Assembly: GCA_026126105.1 (NCBI GenBank)
Contig: JAHCJV010000008.1
Coordinates: 1-64,000 of the forward strand
Length of the DNA stretch: 64,000 nucleotides
Reading direction: 5' to 3'
Source: Enhydrobacter sp.
GTDB taxonomy: Bacteria > Pseudomonadota > Alphaproteobacteria > Reyranellales > Reyranellaceae
Part shown: positions 1 to 8,428 of the stretch, one piece after another
Layout: the number at the start of each line of letters is the position of its first letter
Numbering within the stretch: position 1 is the stretch's first letter
Notes under the pieces: generated by a model
Database searches by the model: none
Told to the model about the DNA's origin: nothing
The model's input: only the letters and a program-made list of their open reading frames with translations
Made by a program: the position numbers and the translations under genes

Positions 1-183
1 ACCTCGGTGGGAGGCCGGCGCGAGCCGCTCACCGACCGTACCGTGCTGCGCCGGCTGGTGGCCAATCCGGTCATGACCCTGGCCGTTGTCGTCAGAATCC
101 ACTGGCAGGCCTTGCAACTCTGGCGCAAGCGAGCGAAATTTCATCATAAGCCGCCGCCGCCGGCGCAATTGGTGAGCCGCTAG
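1..183 (+). CDS. DUF1365 family protein, C-terminal end (partial)
   Basis: This open frame runs in from the left edge and stops with TAG nine bases before the next gene. The visible 60 residues contain the pattern NPVMTLAVVVRIHWQALQLW followed by a basic, proline-rich tail (K-P-P-P-P). From memory, that is how DUF1365 proteins end. DUF1365 genes are often found directly upstream of cyclopropane-fatty-acid-synthase-type methyltransferases, as here, and are thought to take part in lipid modification, though their reaction is unknown. Only the C-terminus is visible, so the start and the rest of the domain cannot be judged. The tight spacing suggests one transcript with the next gene. Confidence 0.7.
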   Translation, partial: TSVGGRREPLTDRTVLRRLVANPVMTLAVVVRIHWQALQLWRKRAKFHHKPPPPAQLVSR

Positions 184-191
184 AGACCCGC

Positions 192-1361
192 TTGACGCTC
201 TCGACCCGCTTCGTCCTGAAGGCCCTCGACCGACTGTCGATCGGTCGCCTGACTGTGAATCTGCCCGACGGGAGGGTCTGCCGGTTCGGCAGTTCTTCCG
301 ATTCCCCCGAAGCCGTCCTCGATGTCAGGGACTGGCGCTTCTTCCGGCGCGTGCTGCTCGACGGCGACATAGGCTTCGCCGAAGCCTATATGGAAGGCTA
401 CTGCGACTCGCCCGACCTGCCGCGCCTGATCTCGCTGCTCGCCGAGAACCAGCAGGCGCTGGGCTCGATGGCCAACACCAACGTGGTGCACAATCTGGCC
501 TTGAAGCTGCTGCACCGCTTCCGCCAGAATTCACGCTCCGGATCCCGGCGCAACATCCATGCGCACTACGATCTCGGCAACGGCTTCTACGGCCTATGGC
601 TCGATCCGACGATGAGCTACTCGTCGGCGCTGTACGAAGGCGAGAGCAAGTCGCTCGAGGCGGCGCAGGCGGCCAAGTACGAGCGGGTGCTGGCCCAGCT
701 CGGCGCCAAGCAGGGCGACTCGATCCTGGAAATCGGCTGCGGCTGGGGCGGCTTCGCCGAGGTGGCGGCGCGGCGCGGCATGCGGGTCACCGGCATCACG
801 ATCTCCACGGAGCAGCTGGAATATGCCCGCGCGCGGCTCGAACGCGCCGGGCTCGCCGACCGCGTCGACCTGCAGTTCCGCGACTACCGCGACGTCGAGG
901 GGAAATACGACCATATCGTCTCCATCGAGATGATCGAGGCGGTCGGTGAACGCTACTGGCCGGACTATTTCGCGATGCTGAAGCGCCACGTCGCCCCCGG
1001 CGGCTCTGCGCTGGTGCAGGCCATCGTCATCGCCGACGAGTTCTTCGAGGGCTATCGCAGCAGGCCGGACTTCATCCAGACCTACATATTTCCGGGCGGA
1101 ATGCTGCTGTCGCCGCAGCGTCTCGGGGAGCAATGCCGCAAGGCCGGCCTGAAGATCGCCGAGCTCTACAGTTTCGGCCTGGACTATGCGCATACGCTGG
1201 AGACATGGCTCGGCCGTTTCGACGCGGTGTCCGATCAGGTCGGCCGGCTGGGCTTCGACGAGCGCTTCCGGCGGATGTGGCGCTACTATCTCGCCTATTG
1301 TGCCGCAGGCTTTTCGACGCGCCGAACGGACGTTTTGCAGGCACACTTCAAGCCTATATAA
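192..1361 (+). CDS. cfa: Cyclopropane-fatty-acyl-phospholipid synthase family methyltransferase
   Basis: SAM-dependent methyltransferase of the CFA/mycolic acid synthase family, 389 residues. These enzymes act at the inner membrane face and add a methyl or methylene group to the double bond of unsaturated phospholipid acyl chains. The family block H-Y-D-L-G-N-G-F-Y-x-L-W-L-D-P-x-M-x-Y-S lies at about residues 125-144, and the SAM-binding loop E-I-G-C-G-W-G-G at 180-187. The start is a TTG eight bases after the DUF1365 stop; an in-frame TAA further upstream leaves no better codon, and the Shine-Dalgarno match is weak. Its place between DUF1365 and a GPH symporter resembles lipid-modification operons of other alphaproteobacteria. 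A furan or other modified fatty acid product is as possible as a cyclopropane. Confidence 0.85.
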   Translation: MTLSTRFVLKALDRLSIGRLTVNLPDGRVCRFGSSSDSPEAVLDVRDWRFFRRVLLDGDIGFAEAYMEGYCDSPDLPRLISLLAENQQALGSMANTNVVHNLALKLLHRFRQNSRSGSRRNIHAHYDLGNGFYGLWLDPTMSYSSALYEGESKSLEAAQAAKYERVLAQLGAKQGDSILEIGCGWGGFAEVAARRGMRVTGITISTEQLEYARARLERAGLADRVDLQFRDYRDVEGKYDHIVSIEMIEAVGERYWPDYFAMLKRHVAPGGSALVQAIVIADEFFEGYRSRPDFIQTYIFPGGMLLSPQRLGEQCRKAGLKIAELYSFGLDYAHTLETWLGRFDAVSDQVGRLGFDERFRRMWRYYLAYCAAGFSTRRTDVLQAHFKPI

Positions 1362-1419
1362 CGTGTCCCACGAGCAAGCGTCCGGTACAGGACGTGTGGG
1401 GAACAGGAAGGCTTCAGGG

Positions 1420-2793
1420 GTGCATCCAGGAACGTCCGGAAACGGCACCGCCGCTTTCGTCAGAATCCCTTTCGATCGTCTGATCGCGTACGCCACCCTG
1501 CAGATGCCGCTCGCGATGGCGGCTTTGCCGGTCGTGCTTAACGTAAGCCATTTCTACGGCGAAGTCGTAAAGCTGTCGTTCGGCGTCATGGGTGCGATCT
1601 TCATCATCGCCCGTGTGCTGGATGCCATCCAGGACCCGGTCATCGGCCTGATCAGCGACCGCTTCACGCGCTTCGGCCCGCGCGGACGGCTGGCTTTCGT
1701 GGCCATGATGACACCTCTGCTGGGGGGCGGCTTCTACATGCTGTTCGATCCGCCCGACGCCTGGCTCGGCAACAACACGCTGATGGCGGGCTGGCTGATG
1801 GCAGCGCTCGTCCTGGTTCATCTCGGCTATTCCGGCGTCTCGATCAGCTATCACAGTCACGGTGCCGAGCTGAGCGACGACTACAACGAGCGCACCCGTG
1901 TCACGGTCGGCCGCGAGGTGTTCGGCCTGCTCGGCATGACCTTCGCCGTCGTTCTGCCGGTGGCGCTCACCGCGAAATTCGGCGAGCTGCAGGGCTATGC
2001 GCTGCTCGGCGCGATCTTCCTGCCGATTCTCTTGCTGTTCAGCCTGCCGACGATGATCTGGAGCGGACGCTCGGTCCATCCGCCGGTGATCCATGCCGAG
2101 CGCAATCCTTTCGTCCCCTTCTTCGCGCCGCTGAAGAACCGCCTGTTCCGGCGGCTGCTCCTGGTCTTCGTGGTCAACGGCGCGGCGCTCGGCGTCGCGG
2201 TCACCATCATGCTGTTCTACGTCGAGCACGTGCTCAAGGGCAGCAAGGTGCAGGCTGGCATCATCCTGCTGGTCTACTTCGTCGCCGGCGCCGCCAGCGT
2301 GCCGATGTGGCTGATGCTGTCGAAGCGGCTCAGCAAGGCCGCCGCATGGTTCATCGCCATGGTAATGACGGCCGCAGCGATGGCGCTGGCGGTATTCGTC
2401 GGCGCCGGAGACTTCTACTGGTTCCTGGCGATCTCGGTCGTCACCGGCATCGGCATCGGCGCCGACTACGGCCTGCCGCCGTCGATCCTGGCCGACGTCA
2501 TAAACGCTCCAGAGGGGGGCGACACCAAGGGCAAGACCGGGACGTACTTCGGCCTTTGGGCACTCGCGACCAAGCTCGCGACCGCGCTCGGCGCGGCAGG
2601 GTCCCTGCCCGTCGCCGAGCTGCTCGGCTTCAATCCCGCCAAGGGTCACTACGACCAGACGGCGCTGATCGTCGTCTATATCGTCCTGCCCGTGCTGATC
2701 AAAATCGGTGCGGCGCTCCTGATCTGGTACATCCGCATCGAGGCCGAACGCGGCTCGGTGCAGGATGAACTGCGTGGCCGCGGCGCCCTGTAA
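1420..2793 (+). CDS. MFS transporter, GPH (glycoside-pentoside-hexuronide)-like symporter
   Basis: Integral membrane protein of about 457 residues with roughly 12 hydrophobic segments, in the MelB/GPH (MFS_2) branch of the major facilitator superfamily. The N-terminal motif D-A-I-Q-D-P-V-I-G-L-I-S-D-R is the family pattern D-x-x-x-D-P-x-x-G-x-x-x-D. GTG at 1420 is taken as start because AGGAAG lies nine bases upstream; GTG at 1396 is an alternative, and the frame stays open further back through the cfa-like gene. Members move sugars or other solutes with a cation. Beside a CFA-type enzyme and DUF1365 it may instead serve a lipid-related substrate, which is inference from position. Confidence 0.8.
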   Translation: MHPGTSGNGTAAFVRIPFDRLIAYATLQMPLAMAALPVVLNVSHFYGEVVKLSFGVMGAIFIIARVLDAIQDPVIGLISDRFTRFGPRGRLAFVAMMTPLLGGGFYMLFDPPDAWLGNNTLMAGWLMAALVLVHLGYSGVSISYHSHGAELSDDYNERTRVTVGREVFGLLGMTFAVVLPVALTAKFGELQGYALLGAIFLPILLLFSLPTMIWSGRSVHPPVIHAERNPFVPFFAPLKNRLFRRLLLVFVVNGAALGVAVTIMLFYVEHVLKGSKVQAGIILLVYFVAGAASVPMWLMLSKRLSKAAAWFIAMVMTAAAMALAVFVGAGDFYWFLAISVVTGIGIGADYGLPPSILADVINAPEGGDTKGKTGTYFGLWALATKLATALGAAGSLPVAELLGFNPAKGHYDQTALIVVYIVLPVLIKIGAALLIWYIRIEAERGSVQDELRGRGAL

Positions 2794-3156
2794 CGTCCGT
2801 CCCGACGATCGCGTCGGGCCACGTGGCTGACGGAATTCGATCCGTGGCTCACGGTGGATGCCCCGGTTCGCTGGCCACACGTCCGCGTGCCGCAAAATGA
2901 CCACGTTCCCGGCCGCAACCAATGGCCACTCGTATCATTGGTTTCAAGAGATTGTATCGTCGGTATCGCGGACAACGAGTGATACGTCGTCGCGACGCTC
3001 GGCCTGACAGCGAGCACTCGCGCGGCGTCGCAGCGAATGCACCGGGCTTGCCCGGTTGCAGGGCTCTACTCCCGCAGTCTGCGGCGGCACGCCGCCAGCA
3101 CGAAACCTTGCATCACCTCCAGTCGCAACCCGCGACGGGACAGAAAGGAGTACTCG
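2794..3156 (+). other. Intergenic region without a convincing gene
   Basis: About 360 bases between the GPH transporter and the next small gene. It opens with a short GC-rich dyad (2801-2818) that could end the lipid operon and closes with an AAAGGAG ribosome site for the gene at 3157. Open frames here overlap known genes and lack plausible starts or protein-like composition. I see no RNA gene or repeat. Confidence 0.5.
2801..2818 (+). terminator. Weak GC stem-loop after the GPH transporter gene
   Basis: The sequence CCCGACG-ATCG-CGTCGGG forms a perfect 7-bp stem with a 4-base loop eight bases after the stop codon. No T-run follows, so it is at best a weak or factor-assisted terminator. Confidence 0.35.
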
Positions 3157-3519
3157 ATGAAAATTCCCGCGCAAACCAAGCCTGCCATTTGGGGCGCCGT
3201 CGGTGGCGCCCTCCTCTGCATGGTTGTGGGCTTCACCTGGGGCGGATGGGTAACCGGCGCCACAGCCCGCCAGGAAGCCGCCGCAGCCGCGCAAGATGCA
3301 CGTGTCGCCGCTCTGGCGCCAATCTGTGCGCAAGGCTTCCGCGACCAGGTCGACGCTGCGGACAAGCTCGCCGAACTGACGGCAACGAGTTCCTGGGCGC
3401 GCGCGGACCTCATCCAGAAGAGTGGCGTCGTCGTGATGCCGGGAAGTGAGACGGTCGACACAGATGTCGCCCGGGCATGCGCGCGAATTCTGACACAGCC
3501 CGCGACCAGCAAGACCTGA
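3157..3519 (+). CDS. Small membrane-anchored or exported protein, unknown function
   Basis: A 120-residue protein whose ATG follows an AAAGGAG ribosome site at a good distance; the frame is open further upstream but without such a signal. Residues about 10-35 form one hydrophobic segment rich in Gly and Ala (AIWGAVGGALLCMVVGFTWG), which could be a signal anchor. An Ala-rich stretch and a C-terminal part with two cysteines (A-P-I-C-A-Q-G-F near residue 54, and A-R-A-C-A-R near 109) follow. I do not recognise a family. Orientation and the secreted neighbour at 3745 suggest an envelope role, but a stem-loop at 3608-3642 separates the two genes. Confidence 0.6.
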   Translation: MKIPAQTKPAIWGAVGGALLCMVVGFTWGGWVTGATARQEAAAAAQDARVAALAPICAQGFRDQVDAADKLAELTATSSWARADLIQKSGVVVMPGSETVDTDVARACARILTQPATSKT

Positions 3520-3607
3520 AGCGGCCGGTCTACCGACTGAGCTGCAGTGACGACTCCACCGGATGGCGTTTTCCTCGTGTGACCATCCTCCCGGAGTCGG
3601 CATTGCG

Positions 3608-3642
3608 GTGGGCCGCGATGTCAGGTCGGCATCGCGGCCCAC
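3608..3642 (+). terminator. Perfect 13-bp stem-loop between two small envelope genes
   Basis: GTGGGCCGCGATG at 3608-3620 is exactly complementary to CATCGCGGCCCAC at 3630-3642, with a 9-base loop. It lies about 90 bases after the stop of the upstream gene and 100 before the next start. There is no T-tract. It could be a factor-assisted terminator or an mRNA end stabiliser. Confidence 0.55.
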
Positions 3643-3744
3643 GACTGCGCAGCCCACCCGGGGCAGAGGGCCACGGAAGGTCGTAGCTGCCCGCAAGTGC
3701 CTTCGCGTCGAAGGCATCATCCTCAACCAGATTGGAGGCTCACT

Positions 3745-4596
3745 ATGAAAATCAGCACATCACTCCTGGCGGGAGTCGCACTCGGCGCACTCGCTGCCAC
3801 GACCGCTGGCGCCCAGACGAAAAGCGCGCCATTGCAGCAGCAAGCCACGCAGCCCATAGACCGCGGCGGGCAGAATGCGGCCGCCCGGACCTGCACCAAG
3901 GACCTGGCGTCCTTCGATGCCCAGATGAGGCAGGATGATTTCTGGGTGTCCGGCTGGGGCTCGCGCTACGCCACCCCGATGGCAACGCCGCCAACTGCGC
4001 CCGGAGGTCCATGGGGCAGCAACACGCCATTCGGGATGAATTCGCCGCGCTATCAAGTCTATGCTCTTCATGCTGCCGCGGCAGTGCTGGCACGCCGGGG
4101 CGACGAAGCTGCCTGCAGTCACGTTGTCGCCGAAATGCGCGAGCTCTACGACGGCTATGTCGCGGATCTGCGGAAGGCCGGCGTCAAACCTTCTGATATT
4201 GCAAGCTGGCGTCAGCAGCGCCTGGTCGCGGCCCGTCCTGTCGAGGAGCTCGATCGTCGCCTGGGCTTCGATGACATCACCGGGACCGACATTCGCAACG
4301 TCAAGGACGAGCAGCTCGGGACGATCGACAACGTGATCTTCGATCCGAAGACCGGTCGGATTGCCTATGCGGTCGTCGCCCGCGGCGGCGTCCTCGGCTT
4401 TGGCGAGGACCATGTCGTGGTTCCGTGGCAGTCGTTGCGTGCCACCCGGGACCTCAACGCCTTCGTCCTCAACGTCGATGAGCAGACGATGACGAATGCG
4501 CCCAAGGTCGATCCCGACCGGATCGGAGACAGCGCACTGTTCCAGCAGCAGCGGCAGCAGGCCGACCAATACTGGCAACAGCACGTGCCAAGCTGA
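3745..4596 (+). CDS. Secreted PRC-barrel domain protein
   Basis: A 283-residue protein that starts at ATG 3745 after a GGAGG-like site (TTGGAGGCTCACT). Residues 1-23 are a clear signal peptide ending A-G-A-Q. The middle part, about residues 45-165, is helical-looking and not recognised. Residues about 172-255 match a PRC barrel: D-I-T-G-T-D-I-R-N, then L-G-T-I-D-N-V-I-F-D-P-K-T-G-R-I-A-Y-A-V-V, then V-V-P-W-x-S-L. PRC barrels bind proteins, RNA or small ligands; secreted ones are common in alphaproteobacteria and largely uncharacterised. The C-terminus is Gln-rich. The gene is convergent with the DUF1501 gene, with a strong hairpin between them. Confidence 0.8.
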   Translation: MKISTSLLAGVALGALAATTAGAQTKSAPLQQQATQPIDRGGQNAAARTCTKDLASFDAQMRQDDFWVSGWGSRYATPMATPPTAPGGPWGSNTPFGMNSPRYQVYALHAAAAVLARRGDEAACSHVVAEMRELYDGYVADLRKAGVKPSDIASWRQQRLVAARPVEELDRRLGFDDITGTDIRNVKDEQLGTIDNVIFDPKTGRIAYAVVARGGVLGFGEDHVVVPWQSLRATRDLNAFVLNVDEQTMTNAPKVDPDRIGDSALFQQQRQQADQYWQQHVPS

Positions 4597-4617
4597 TCCG
4601 ACCGTCTCGAACGCCTC

Positions 4618-4654
4618 GCGTCGCCGGCCGGGCCTCGGTTCCGGCCGGCGACGC
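4618..4654. terminator. Strong hairpin between convergent genes, probable bidirectional terminator
   Basis: GCGTCGCCGGCCGG (4618-4631) pairs perfectly with CCGGCCGGCGACGC (4641-4654) over 14 bp around a 9-base loop. It sits in the 60-base gap between the stops of the PRC-barrel gene (plus) and the DUF1501 gene (minus), the expected place for a shared terminator. No long T-run is present on either side. Confidence 0.65.
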
Positions 4655-4656
4655 CT

Positions 4657-5730
4657 TCAGGAAATCAAGTCGAGCGGCTGGACGTGGCGCTGGCCGAAGT
4701 TGGCAGGCTTGCCCCAACAGCCCCTGGCGATCGCGGAATAGACGTCGCGGAAATCGACCGTGTGGCGCAGGTCGCCATCTTGTAGATCGCCGAGCGACGG
4801 CTGGACGCCGTGCAGCCCGCCGTTCACCTTGCCGCCCATCACGAACTGCGGCGCTGCCGTGCCGTGATCCGTACCGGCCGAGGCATTCTGCCGGACGCGC
4901 CGGCCGAACTCCGAATAGGTCATCACCACCACGTCGTCCCACCGGCTGGCGGCGATCATGTTCCCGCGGAAGGTCGCCAGCCCGGTTGCGAGCGTCGATA
5001 GCAGCGTCTCGTGCGGTGGCGCCTGGTTGGCATGGGTGTCGAAACCGCCCAAGGCCAGCTTGATCGCCACCACCGGCACACCTGCGGTGATCACTCTGGT
5101 GGCAAGGTCGAGCTGGCGTCCGAAAGGATTGCCCGCGTATTCCTGCGCCGGCCGCTGGGCAACGCGCAGCTTTTCGCTCAGTCCTGCCGCCGCAGCGTTC
5201 ACTTCCCGACGCACGGCCAGGAGATGCCGCAGCGCCGGATTTCCGCCGTCGAAGGGTCCTTCAGCGCCCCTCATCGCACTCACCTGGCGTAGAAAGCTCT
5301 CAGCGTCCTGCATGACGATGGTGCGCAGGTCGGGGCCCATCATGGGCAACGAATTCGTGTCGATCACAATGCTATCCACGCCGAGGCCCTGCGGCGGCCG
5401 GTTGCCGTCGAAGGCGCGGGCGACCCACCCCTCGCTCAGCGTCTGGCTTGCCGCCGAAGCGGTGTCCCAGATCTCGATCGAGCGGAAATGCGAGCGGTTG
5501 GGATTGGCGTAACCGACGCCCTGCACGATCGCGAGGTCGCCACCTTTCCACGACTCCATCAGAGGCTCGAGCTTTTCGTGCAGCCCGACGCTCTCGTCGA
5601 GCTGAAGCGTGCGCTCGCGCGCGACGGCGATGCGCGGGCGGAACTCGTGGTATCGAGCGTCGGCATAGGGAATGACGGTGTTCAGCCCGTCATTGCCGCC
5701 TTTGAGTTCGAGCAGGATCAGAGTGCGCAT
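4657..5730 (-). CDS. DUF1501 family protein
   Basis: A 357-residue protein beginning M-R-T-L-I-L-L-E-L-K-G-G-N-D-G-L-N-T, the conserved opening of DUF1501 proteins (alkaline-phosphatase-like fold, function unknown). The motif G-F-D-T-H-A-N-Q in the second half is another family hallmark. Many DUF1501 proteins carry their own Tat signal; this one starts directly at the domain. ATG 5730 is chosen because a longer frame upstream would overlap the DUF1800 gene, whose stop lies 13 bases away. DUF1501 and DUF1800 genes are found as pairs in many bacteria. Lack of a signal suggests either a cytoplasmic role or export together with the Tat-targeted DUF1800 protein. Confidence 0.85.
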   Translation of the reverse strand: MRTLILLELKGGNDGLNTVIPYADARYHEFRPRIAVARERTLQLDESVGLHEKLEPLMESWKGGDLAIVQGVGYANPNRSHFRSIEIWDTASAASQTLSEGWVARAFDGNRPPQGLGVDSIVIDTNSLPMMGPDLRTIVMQDAESFLRQVSAMRGAEGPFDGGNPALRHLLAVRREVNAAAAGLSEKLRVAQRPAQEYAGNPFGRQLDLATRVITAGVPVVAIKLALGGFDTHANQAPPHETLLSTLATGLATFRGNMIAASRWDDVVVMTYSEFGRRVRQNASAGTDHGTAAPQFVMGGKVNGGLHGVQPSLGDLQDGDLRHTVDFRDVYSAIARGCWGKPANFGQRHVQPLDLIS

Positions 5731-5743
5731 CGTGGCTGATCCC

Positions 5744-7300
5744 TCACTTGAGCTGGTAGGCCGGATCGAGCATTGCCGACGCGACGACTGCGCCCGGTGG
5801 TCCGTTCGCCTCGCCACCGTCGATCGGCTTGAGCGGCAGGAGCACGCGCTTCAGCTCGACTGCATCGAGCCCGGCGAGTGTCGGACCAAGCCGCGCCTCC
5901 AGCCCGGCGTGGCGCAGGCTGCGGCCTTCGACCGGCCGTGCCGGCTCGCTTGCGAGCTGCTGCATCGGCTCCTCGGCCGGCGCCTGCTCCTTGCGCTCGG
6001 CTCGCCGGTTGGGGCGCATGGAGATCGCCATGCTGCCGTCCATTGACGAGACTGTGGTGGCCTCGATCATCCGGCGCAGGAACTGCTGTCGAAGCAGCAG
6101 CGTATAGGTCGTGATCCACGCCTCGCCGCCCACCCATCCCTTGACGTTGGGCGGGCTGAAGGGGAGTTGTCCGAGCCCTTGCAGCATGCGCACGAGCTGG
6201 GTCTTCTCGGGCACGGGCAGGCCGAGCAGATGGACCGAACCGACGATCAAGTCGATCGGCGACTTGATCAAGGCACCGCGGGCCGACGGCTCCCTGAACG
6301 CTGGCGAGAGGAACATCGCGCGCAGAACCGGCTTCATCTCGTAGTTGCCGTTGCGCAGGACGGCAGCGAGTCGCTTCACCTCGGTGGGATCCGGAATCAG
6401 CGACACGAACTCGCGCCACAATTTCTCGACCACGAGTTCGGCCGTGCGCGGCTGTCTCAGCAGAATCGCGACGATATCCTCGCCCGCAAACGCTCCGCTC
6501 TCGCCGAGGAACATCTTCATGCCCGCGTCGTGCGCCTGTTCGTTGATGCGGAACACGCCACTTTCACGCTCGATGGTCCAGCCAGTGAAAGCGCGCGCCG
6601 CATTCCTGATGTCATCCTCGGTGTAGTGTCCTTCGCCAAGGGTGAATAGCTCGAGCAACTCGCGGGCAAAGTTCTCGTTCGGCCGGAGCGCCTTGGAGCG
6701 TACTCCGTCGAGATAGATCAGCATCGCTGGGTCGCGGGCGATGGCCAGCAGAAGCCGTCCGAAGTTGCCGAGCGCCTCGCGGCGAAACAGCTCGTTCTGG
6801 CGATACATCGCCGGCGTGTAGATCACCTTCTCGTGCGAGGAGGTAAAGTGGTTGTGCCAGAACAACGTCATCCGCTCGACGAGCGGCTGGTCGGTGGCCA
6901 GCATCTCTTCGACCCACCAGTTGCGCAGCTCGCGCACCTGCTCCTGCGCAGGACGCACGATCTCGAGCGGTTTGCCGTCCACGCCCGTCTTCTTTTCGCG
7001 CGCCGCCTTGATCGCGGTGCGCAGCTCAGCCAGGTCTTGCGTTATCCACGCCGGCGCCGGCGTGAGCGCTTTCGGGCGCCGTACGTCGAGCAGCCGGTCA
7101 ACCGTCGCGGCATAGTCCTGGTCCTGGACGGCACGAATCTCCGCCGGCGTGCCTCCAAAGGTGGTGCGGGACAAAAGATGCCGGGCCTCGTCGAACCCCA
7201 TGGCAATCGCCGCACGGCTCGCCCGCGGTGCCGAGAGGGCCGCTGCGTGCAGGACGGCCGCGCCCCCCAGGAATCCCCGTCGACTGAGATGAGCTGCCAT
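5744..7300 (-). CDS. DUF1800 family protein with Tat signal
   Basis: A 518-residue protein with an N-terminal twin-arginine motif (L-S-R-R-G-F-L-G-G) and a hydrophobic Ala-rich stretch, so it is probably exported folded. DUF1800 features follow: A-R-H-L-L-S-R-T-T-F-G-G near residue 40, the W-H-N-H-F segment in the first half, N-E-N-F-A-R-E-L-L-E-L-F-T-L-G in the middle, and P-P-N-V-K-G-W near the end. The function of the family is not known. ATG 7300 is preceded by GAGGAG in the right place; the frame continues upstream into the neighbour but with no better signal. It is the fourth gene of a five-gene operon led by an ECF sigma factor. Confidence 0.87.
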   Translation of the reverse strand: MAAHLSRRGFLGGAAVLHAAALSAPRASRAAIAMGFDEARHLLSRTTFGGTPAEIRAVQDQDYAATVDRLLDVRRPKALTPAPAWITQDLAELRTAIKAAREKKTGVDGKPLEIVRPAQEQVRELRNWWVEEMLATDQPLVERMTLFWHNHFTSSHEKVIYTPAMYRQNELFRREALGNFGRLLLAIARDPAMLIYLDGVRSKALRPNENFARELLELFTLGEGHYTEDDIRNAARAFTGWTIERESGVFRINEQAHDAGMKMFLGESGAFAGEDIVAILLRQPRTAELVVEKLWREFVSLIPDPTEVKRLAAVLRNGNYEMKPVLRAMFLSPAFREPSARGALIKSPIDLIVGSVHLLGLPVPEKTQLVRMLQGLGQLPFSPPNVKGWVGGEAWITTYTLLLRQQFLRRMIEATTVSSMDGSMAISMRPNRRAERKEQAPAEEPMQQLASEPARPVEGRSLRHAGLEARLGPTLAGLDAVELKRVLLPLKPIDGGEANGPPGAVVASAMLDPAYQLK

Positions 7301-7313
7301 GCCTCGGTCTCCT

Positions 7314-7847
7314 CTACGGGGGCGGACGCGGCGGGCGCGGCGCACCGGGTCCACCCGGACTGCCCCTGCCTGGCCACCCGCCACCGTAGCGCTCTGCAAG
7401 GATTTTGTGCAGTTCGTCCCGCTGATTGGGCCGGAGATGGGGCGAAAGCTGCGCGATCGAGCGCAGGTTTTCCTTCTGCTGGTCGCCTCGTAGCCGAGCC
7501 ATTTCGTCGACCAGCGCCTCGACCTTCGTCATGTCGAAGTCGGATTTCTGGAGCTCTGCCGACGTGGCCTCGCGCACCTTCTGTATCTCGCGGTAGCGCT
7601 CGCGCCGCTCCGCGCTGTAGCGCTCGAACAGATCCTTCAGCGCCCGCTTTTGGGCATCATCGAGCTCGAGATCCTTCGCCAGCGCATCGAGAGGGCTGCC
7701 AAAGCCGGGCGCGCCTGGCGGCGGGCCGTCCACGCGCGCCGGCCAATGTGGCGGCGCTATCCAGCTGCGATAGACGAAGCCCGCCAGGACGAAGCAGTTC
7801 AGCAGCAGCGACAATCCCAGAAGGATCTGGGCCAGCCGGGACGACAT
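7314..7847 (-). CDS. CpxP/LTXXQ-like periplasmic stress or metal sensor
   Basis: A 177-residue protein with one N-terminal membrane segment (about residues 5-28). A long, charged helical region follows (L-E-L-D-D-A-Q-K-R-A-L-K-D-L-F, then R-R-E-R-Y-R-E-I-Q-K-V-R). This is the look of the CpxP/Spy/CnrX group, in which a periplasmic helical hairpin senses misfolded protein or metal ions. The C-terminus is a low-complexity Gly/Pro/Arg tail. It starts one base before the anti-sigma stop and ends 13 bases before the DUF1800 start, so it is surely co-transcribed. A helper of the anti-sigma factor in signal sensing is a reasonable inference, as CnrX is for CnrY/CnrH. Confidence 0.7.
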   Translation of the reverse strand: MSSRLAQILLGLSLLLNCFVLAGFVYRSWIAPPHWPARVDGPPPGAPGFGSPLDALAKDLELDDAQKRALKDLFERYSAERRERYREIQKVREATSAELQKSDFDMTKVEALVDEMARLRGDQQKENLRSIAQLSPHLRPNQRDELHKILAERYGGGWPGRGSPGGPGAPRPPRPPP

Positions 7848-7848
7848 C

Positions 7849-8379
7849 TCACGTGTTGTCCGAGAACAGGTCGCTCAGCTCGTTGGTCGTGTCTCGGCCA
7901 AAGGGTTTCGCGGTGGTCGTGGACCATGTCGAGGCATACTTGCCCTCGACATAAGTCTCGCCCAATCCGCCGCCCAGCATGAATCCGACGGCTGCCACCA
8001 CCATCGCCGCGCCCGCGATGGCGCCACGCTGCAGCGCAAAACCCTCCCAGAAGCTGGGGAAAAGCCCCATGAGCCATGATTTGCGCGATGCCTGCAATTC
8101 CACTGGCGCGCCGATCAGCGCCTGCGCTCGCACCGCCATCCGGGGCGGGGCGGCCGGCAGCTCCATGCCGAGAATGTCGGCCAGTTCGAGTGCCGCGCGC
8201 CGCATTGCGGGATCGGTGGCGACGGCAGCCTCGATCCGCGCCGCCGTCGCTTCCGGCAGCCGGCCCTCGAGCCACGCCGCGAAATCCATGTCCGACACGG
8301 CCGGCGACGGAACGGAAGGGCTCGCAGCAAGGCTGCGCCACAGCTCCCGGTCGCTCGGGGGGGTGCGTTGGGTGCTCAT
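7849..8379 (-). CDS. Anti-sigma factor, single membrane span
   Basis: A 176-residue protein. The N-terminal half is cytoplasmic-looking, with the anti-sigma pattern D-F-A-A-W-L-E-G-R-L and a helix rich in Ala and Arg. It has no cysteines, so it is not a zinc-binding (ZAS) anti-sigma domain. A membrane segment lies at about residues 117-140 (A-I-A-G-A-A-M-V-V-A-A-V-G-F-M-L), followed by a short periplasmic tail. ATG 8379 has AAGGAG seven bases upstream. It follows the sigma gene by 49 bases and precedes the CpxP-like gene by one base, the usual order for a sigma and its regulator. Confidence 0.75.
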   Translation of the reverse strand: MSTQRTPPSDRELWRSLAASPSVPSPAVSDMDFAAWLEGRLPEATAARIEAAVATDPAMRRAALELADILGMELPAAPPRMAVRAQALIGAPVELQASRKSWLMGLFPSFWEGFALQRGAIAGAAMVVAAVGFMLGGGLGETYVEGKYASTWSTTTAKPFGRDTTNELSDLFSDNT

Positions 8380-8428
8380 CGCGATCTCCTTGTCCAGCTT
8401 ACGCCACAATGCTGGGATTCATCCCCGC

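Noticed and set aside
1414..2922. A 502-codon minus-strand frame opposite the GPH transporter
   Set aside because: Gln/Asp/Arg/His-rich composition typical of the antisense of membrane-protein codons, no start signal and no recognisable domain.
3563..3748. A 61-codon frame before the PRC-barrel gene
   Set aside because: Contains the 13-bp stem-loop, has no ribosome site and no protein-like character; the downstream ATG with GGAGG is better.
5672..6046. Plus-strand frames opposite the DUF1501/DUF1800 junction
   Set aside because: They overlap two genes with clear family motifs and have no start signal.
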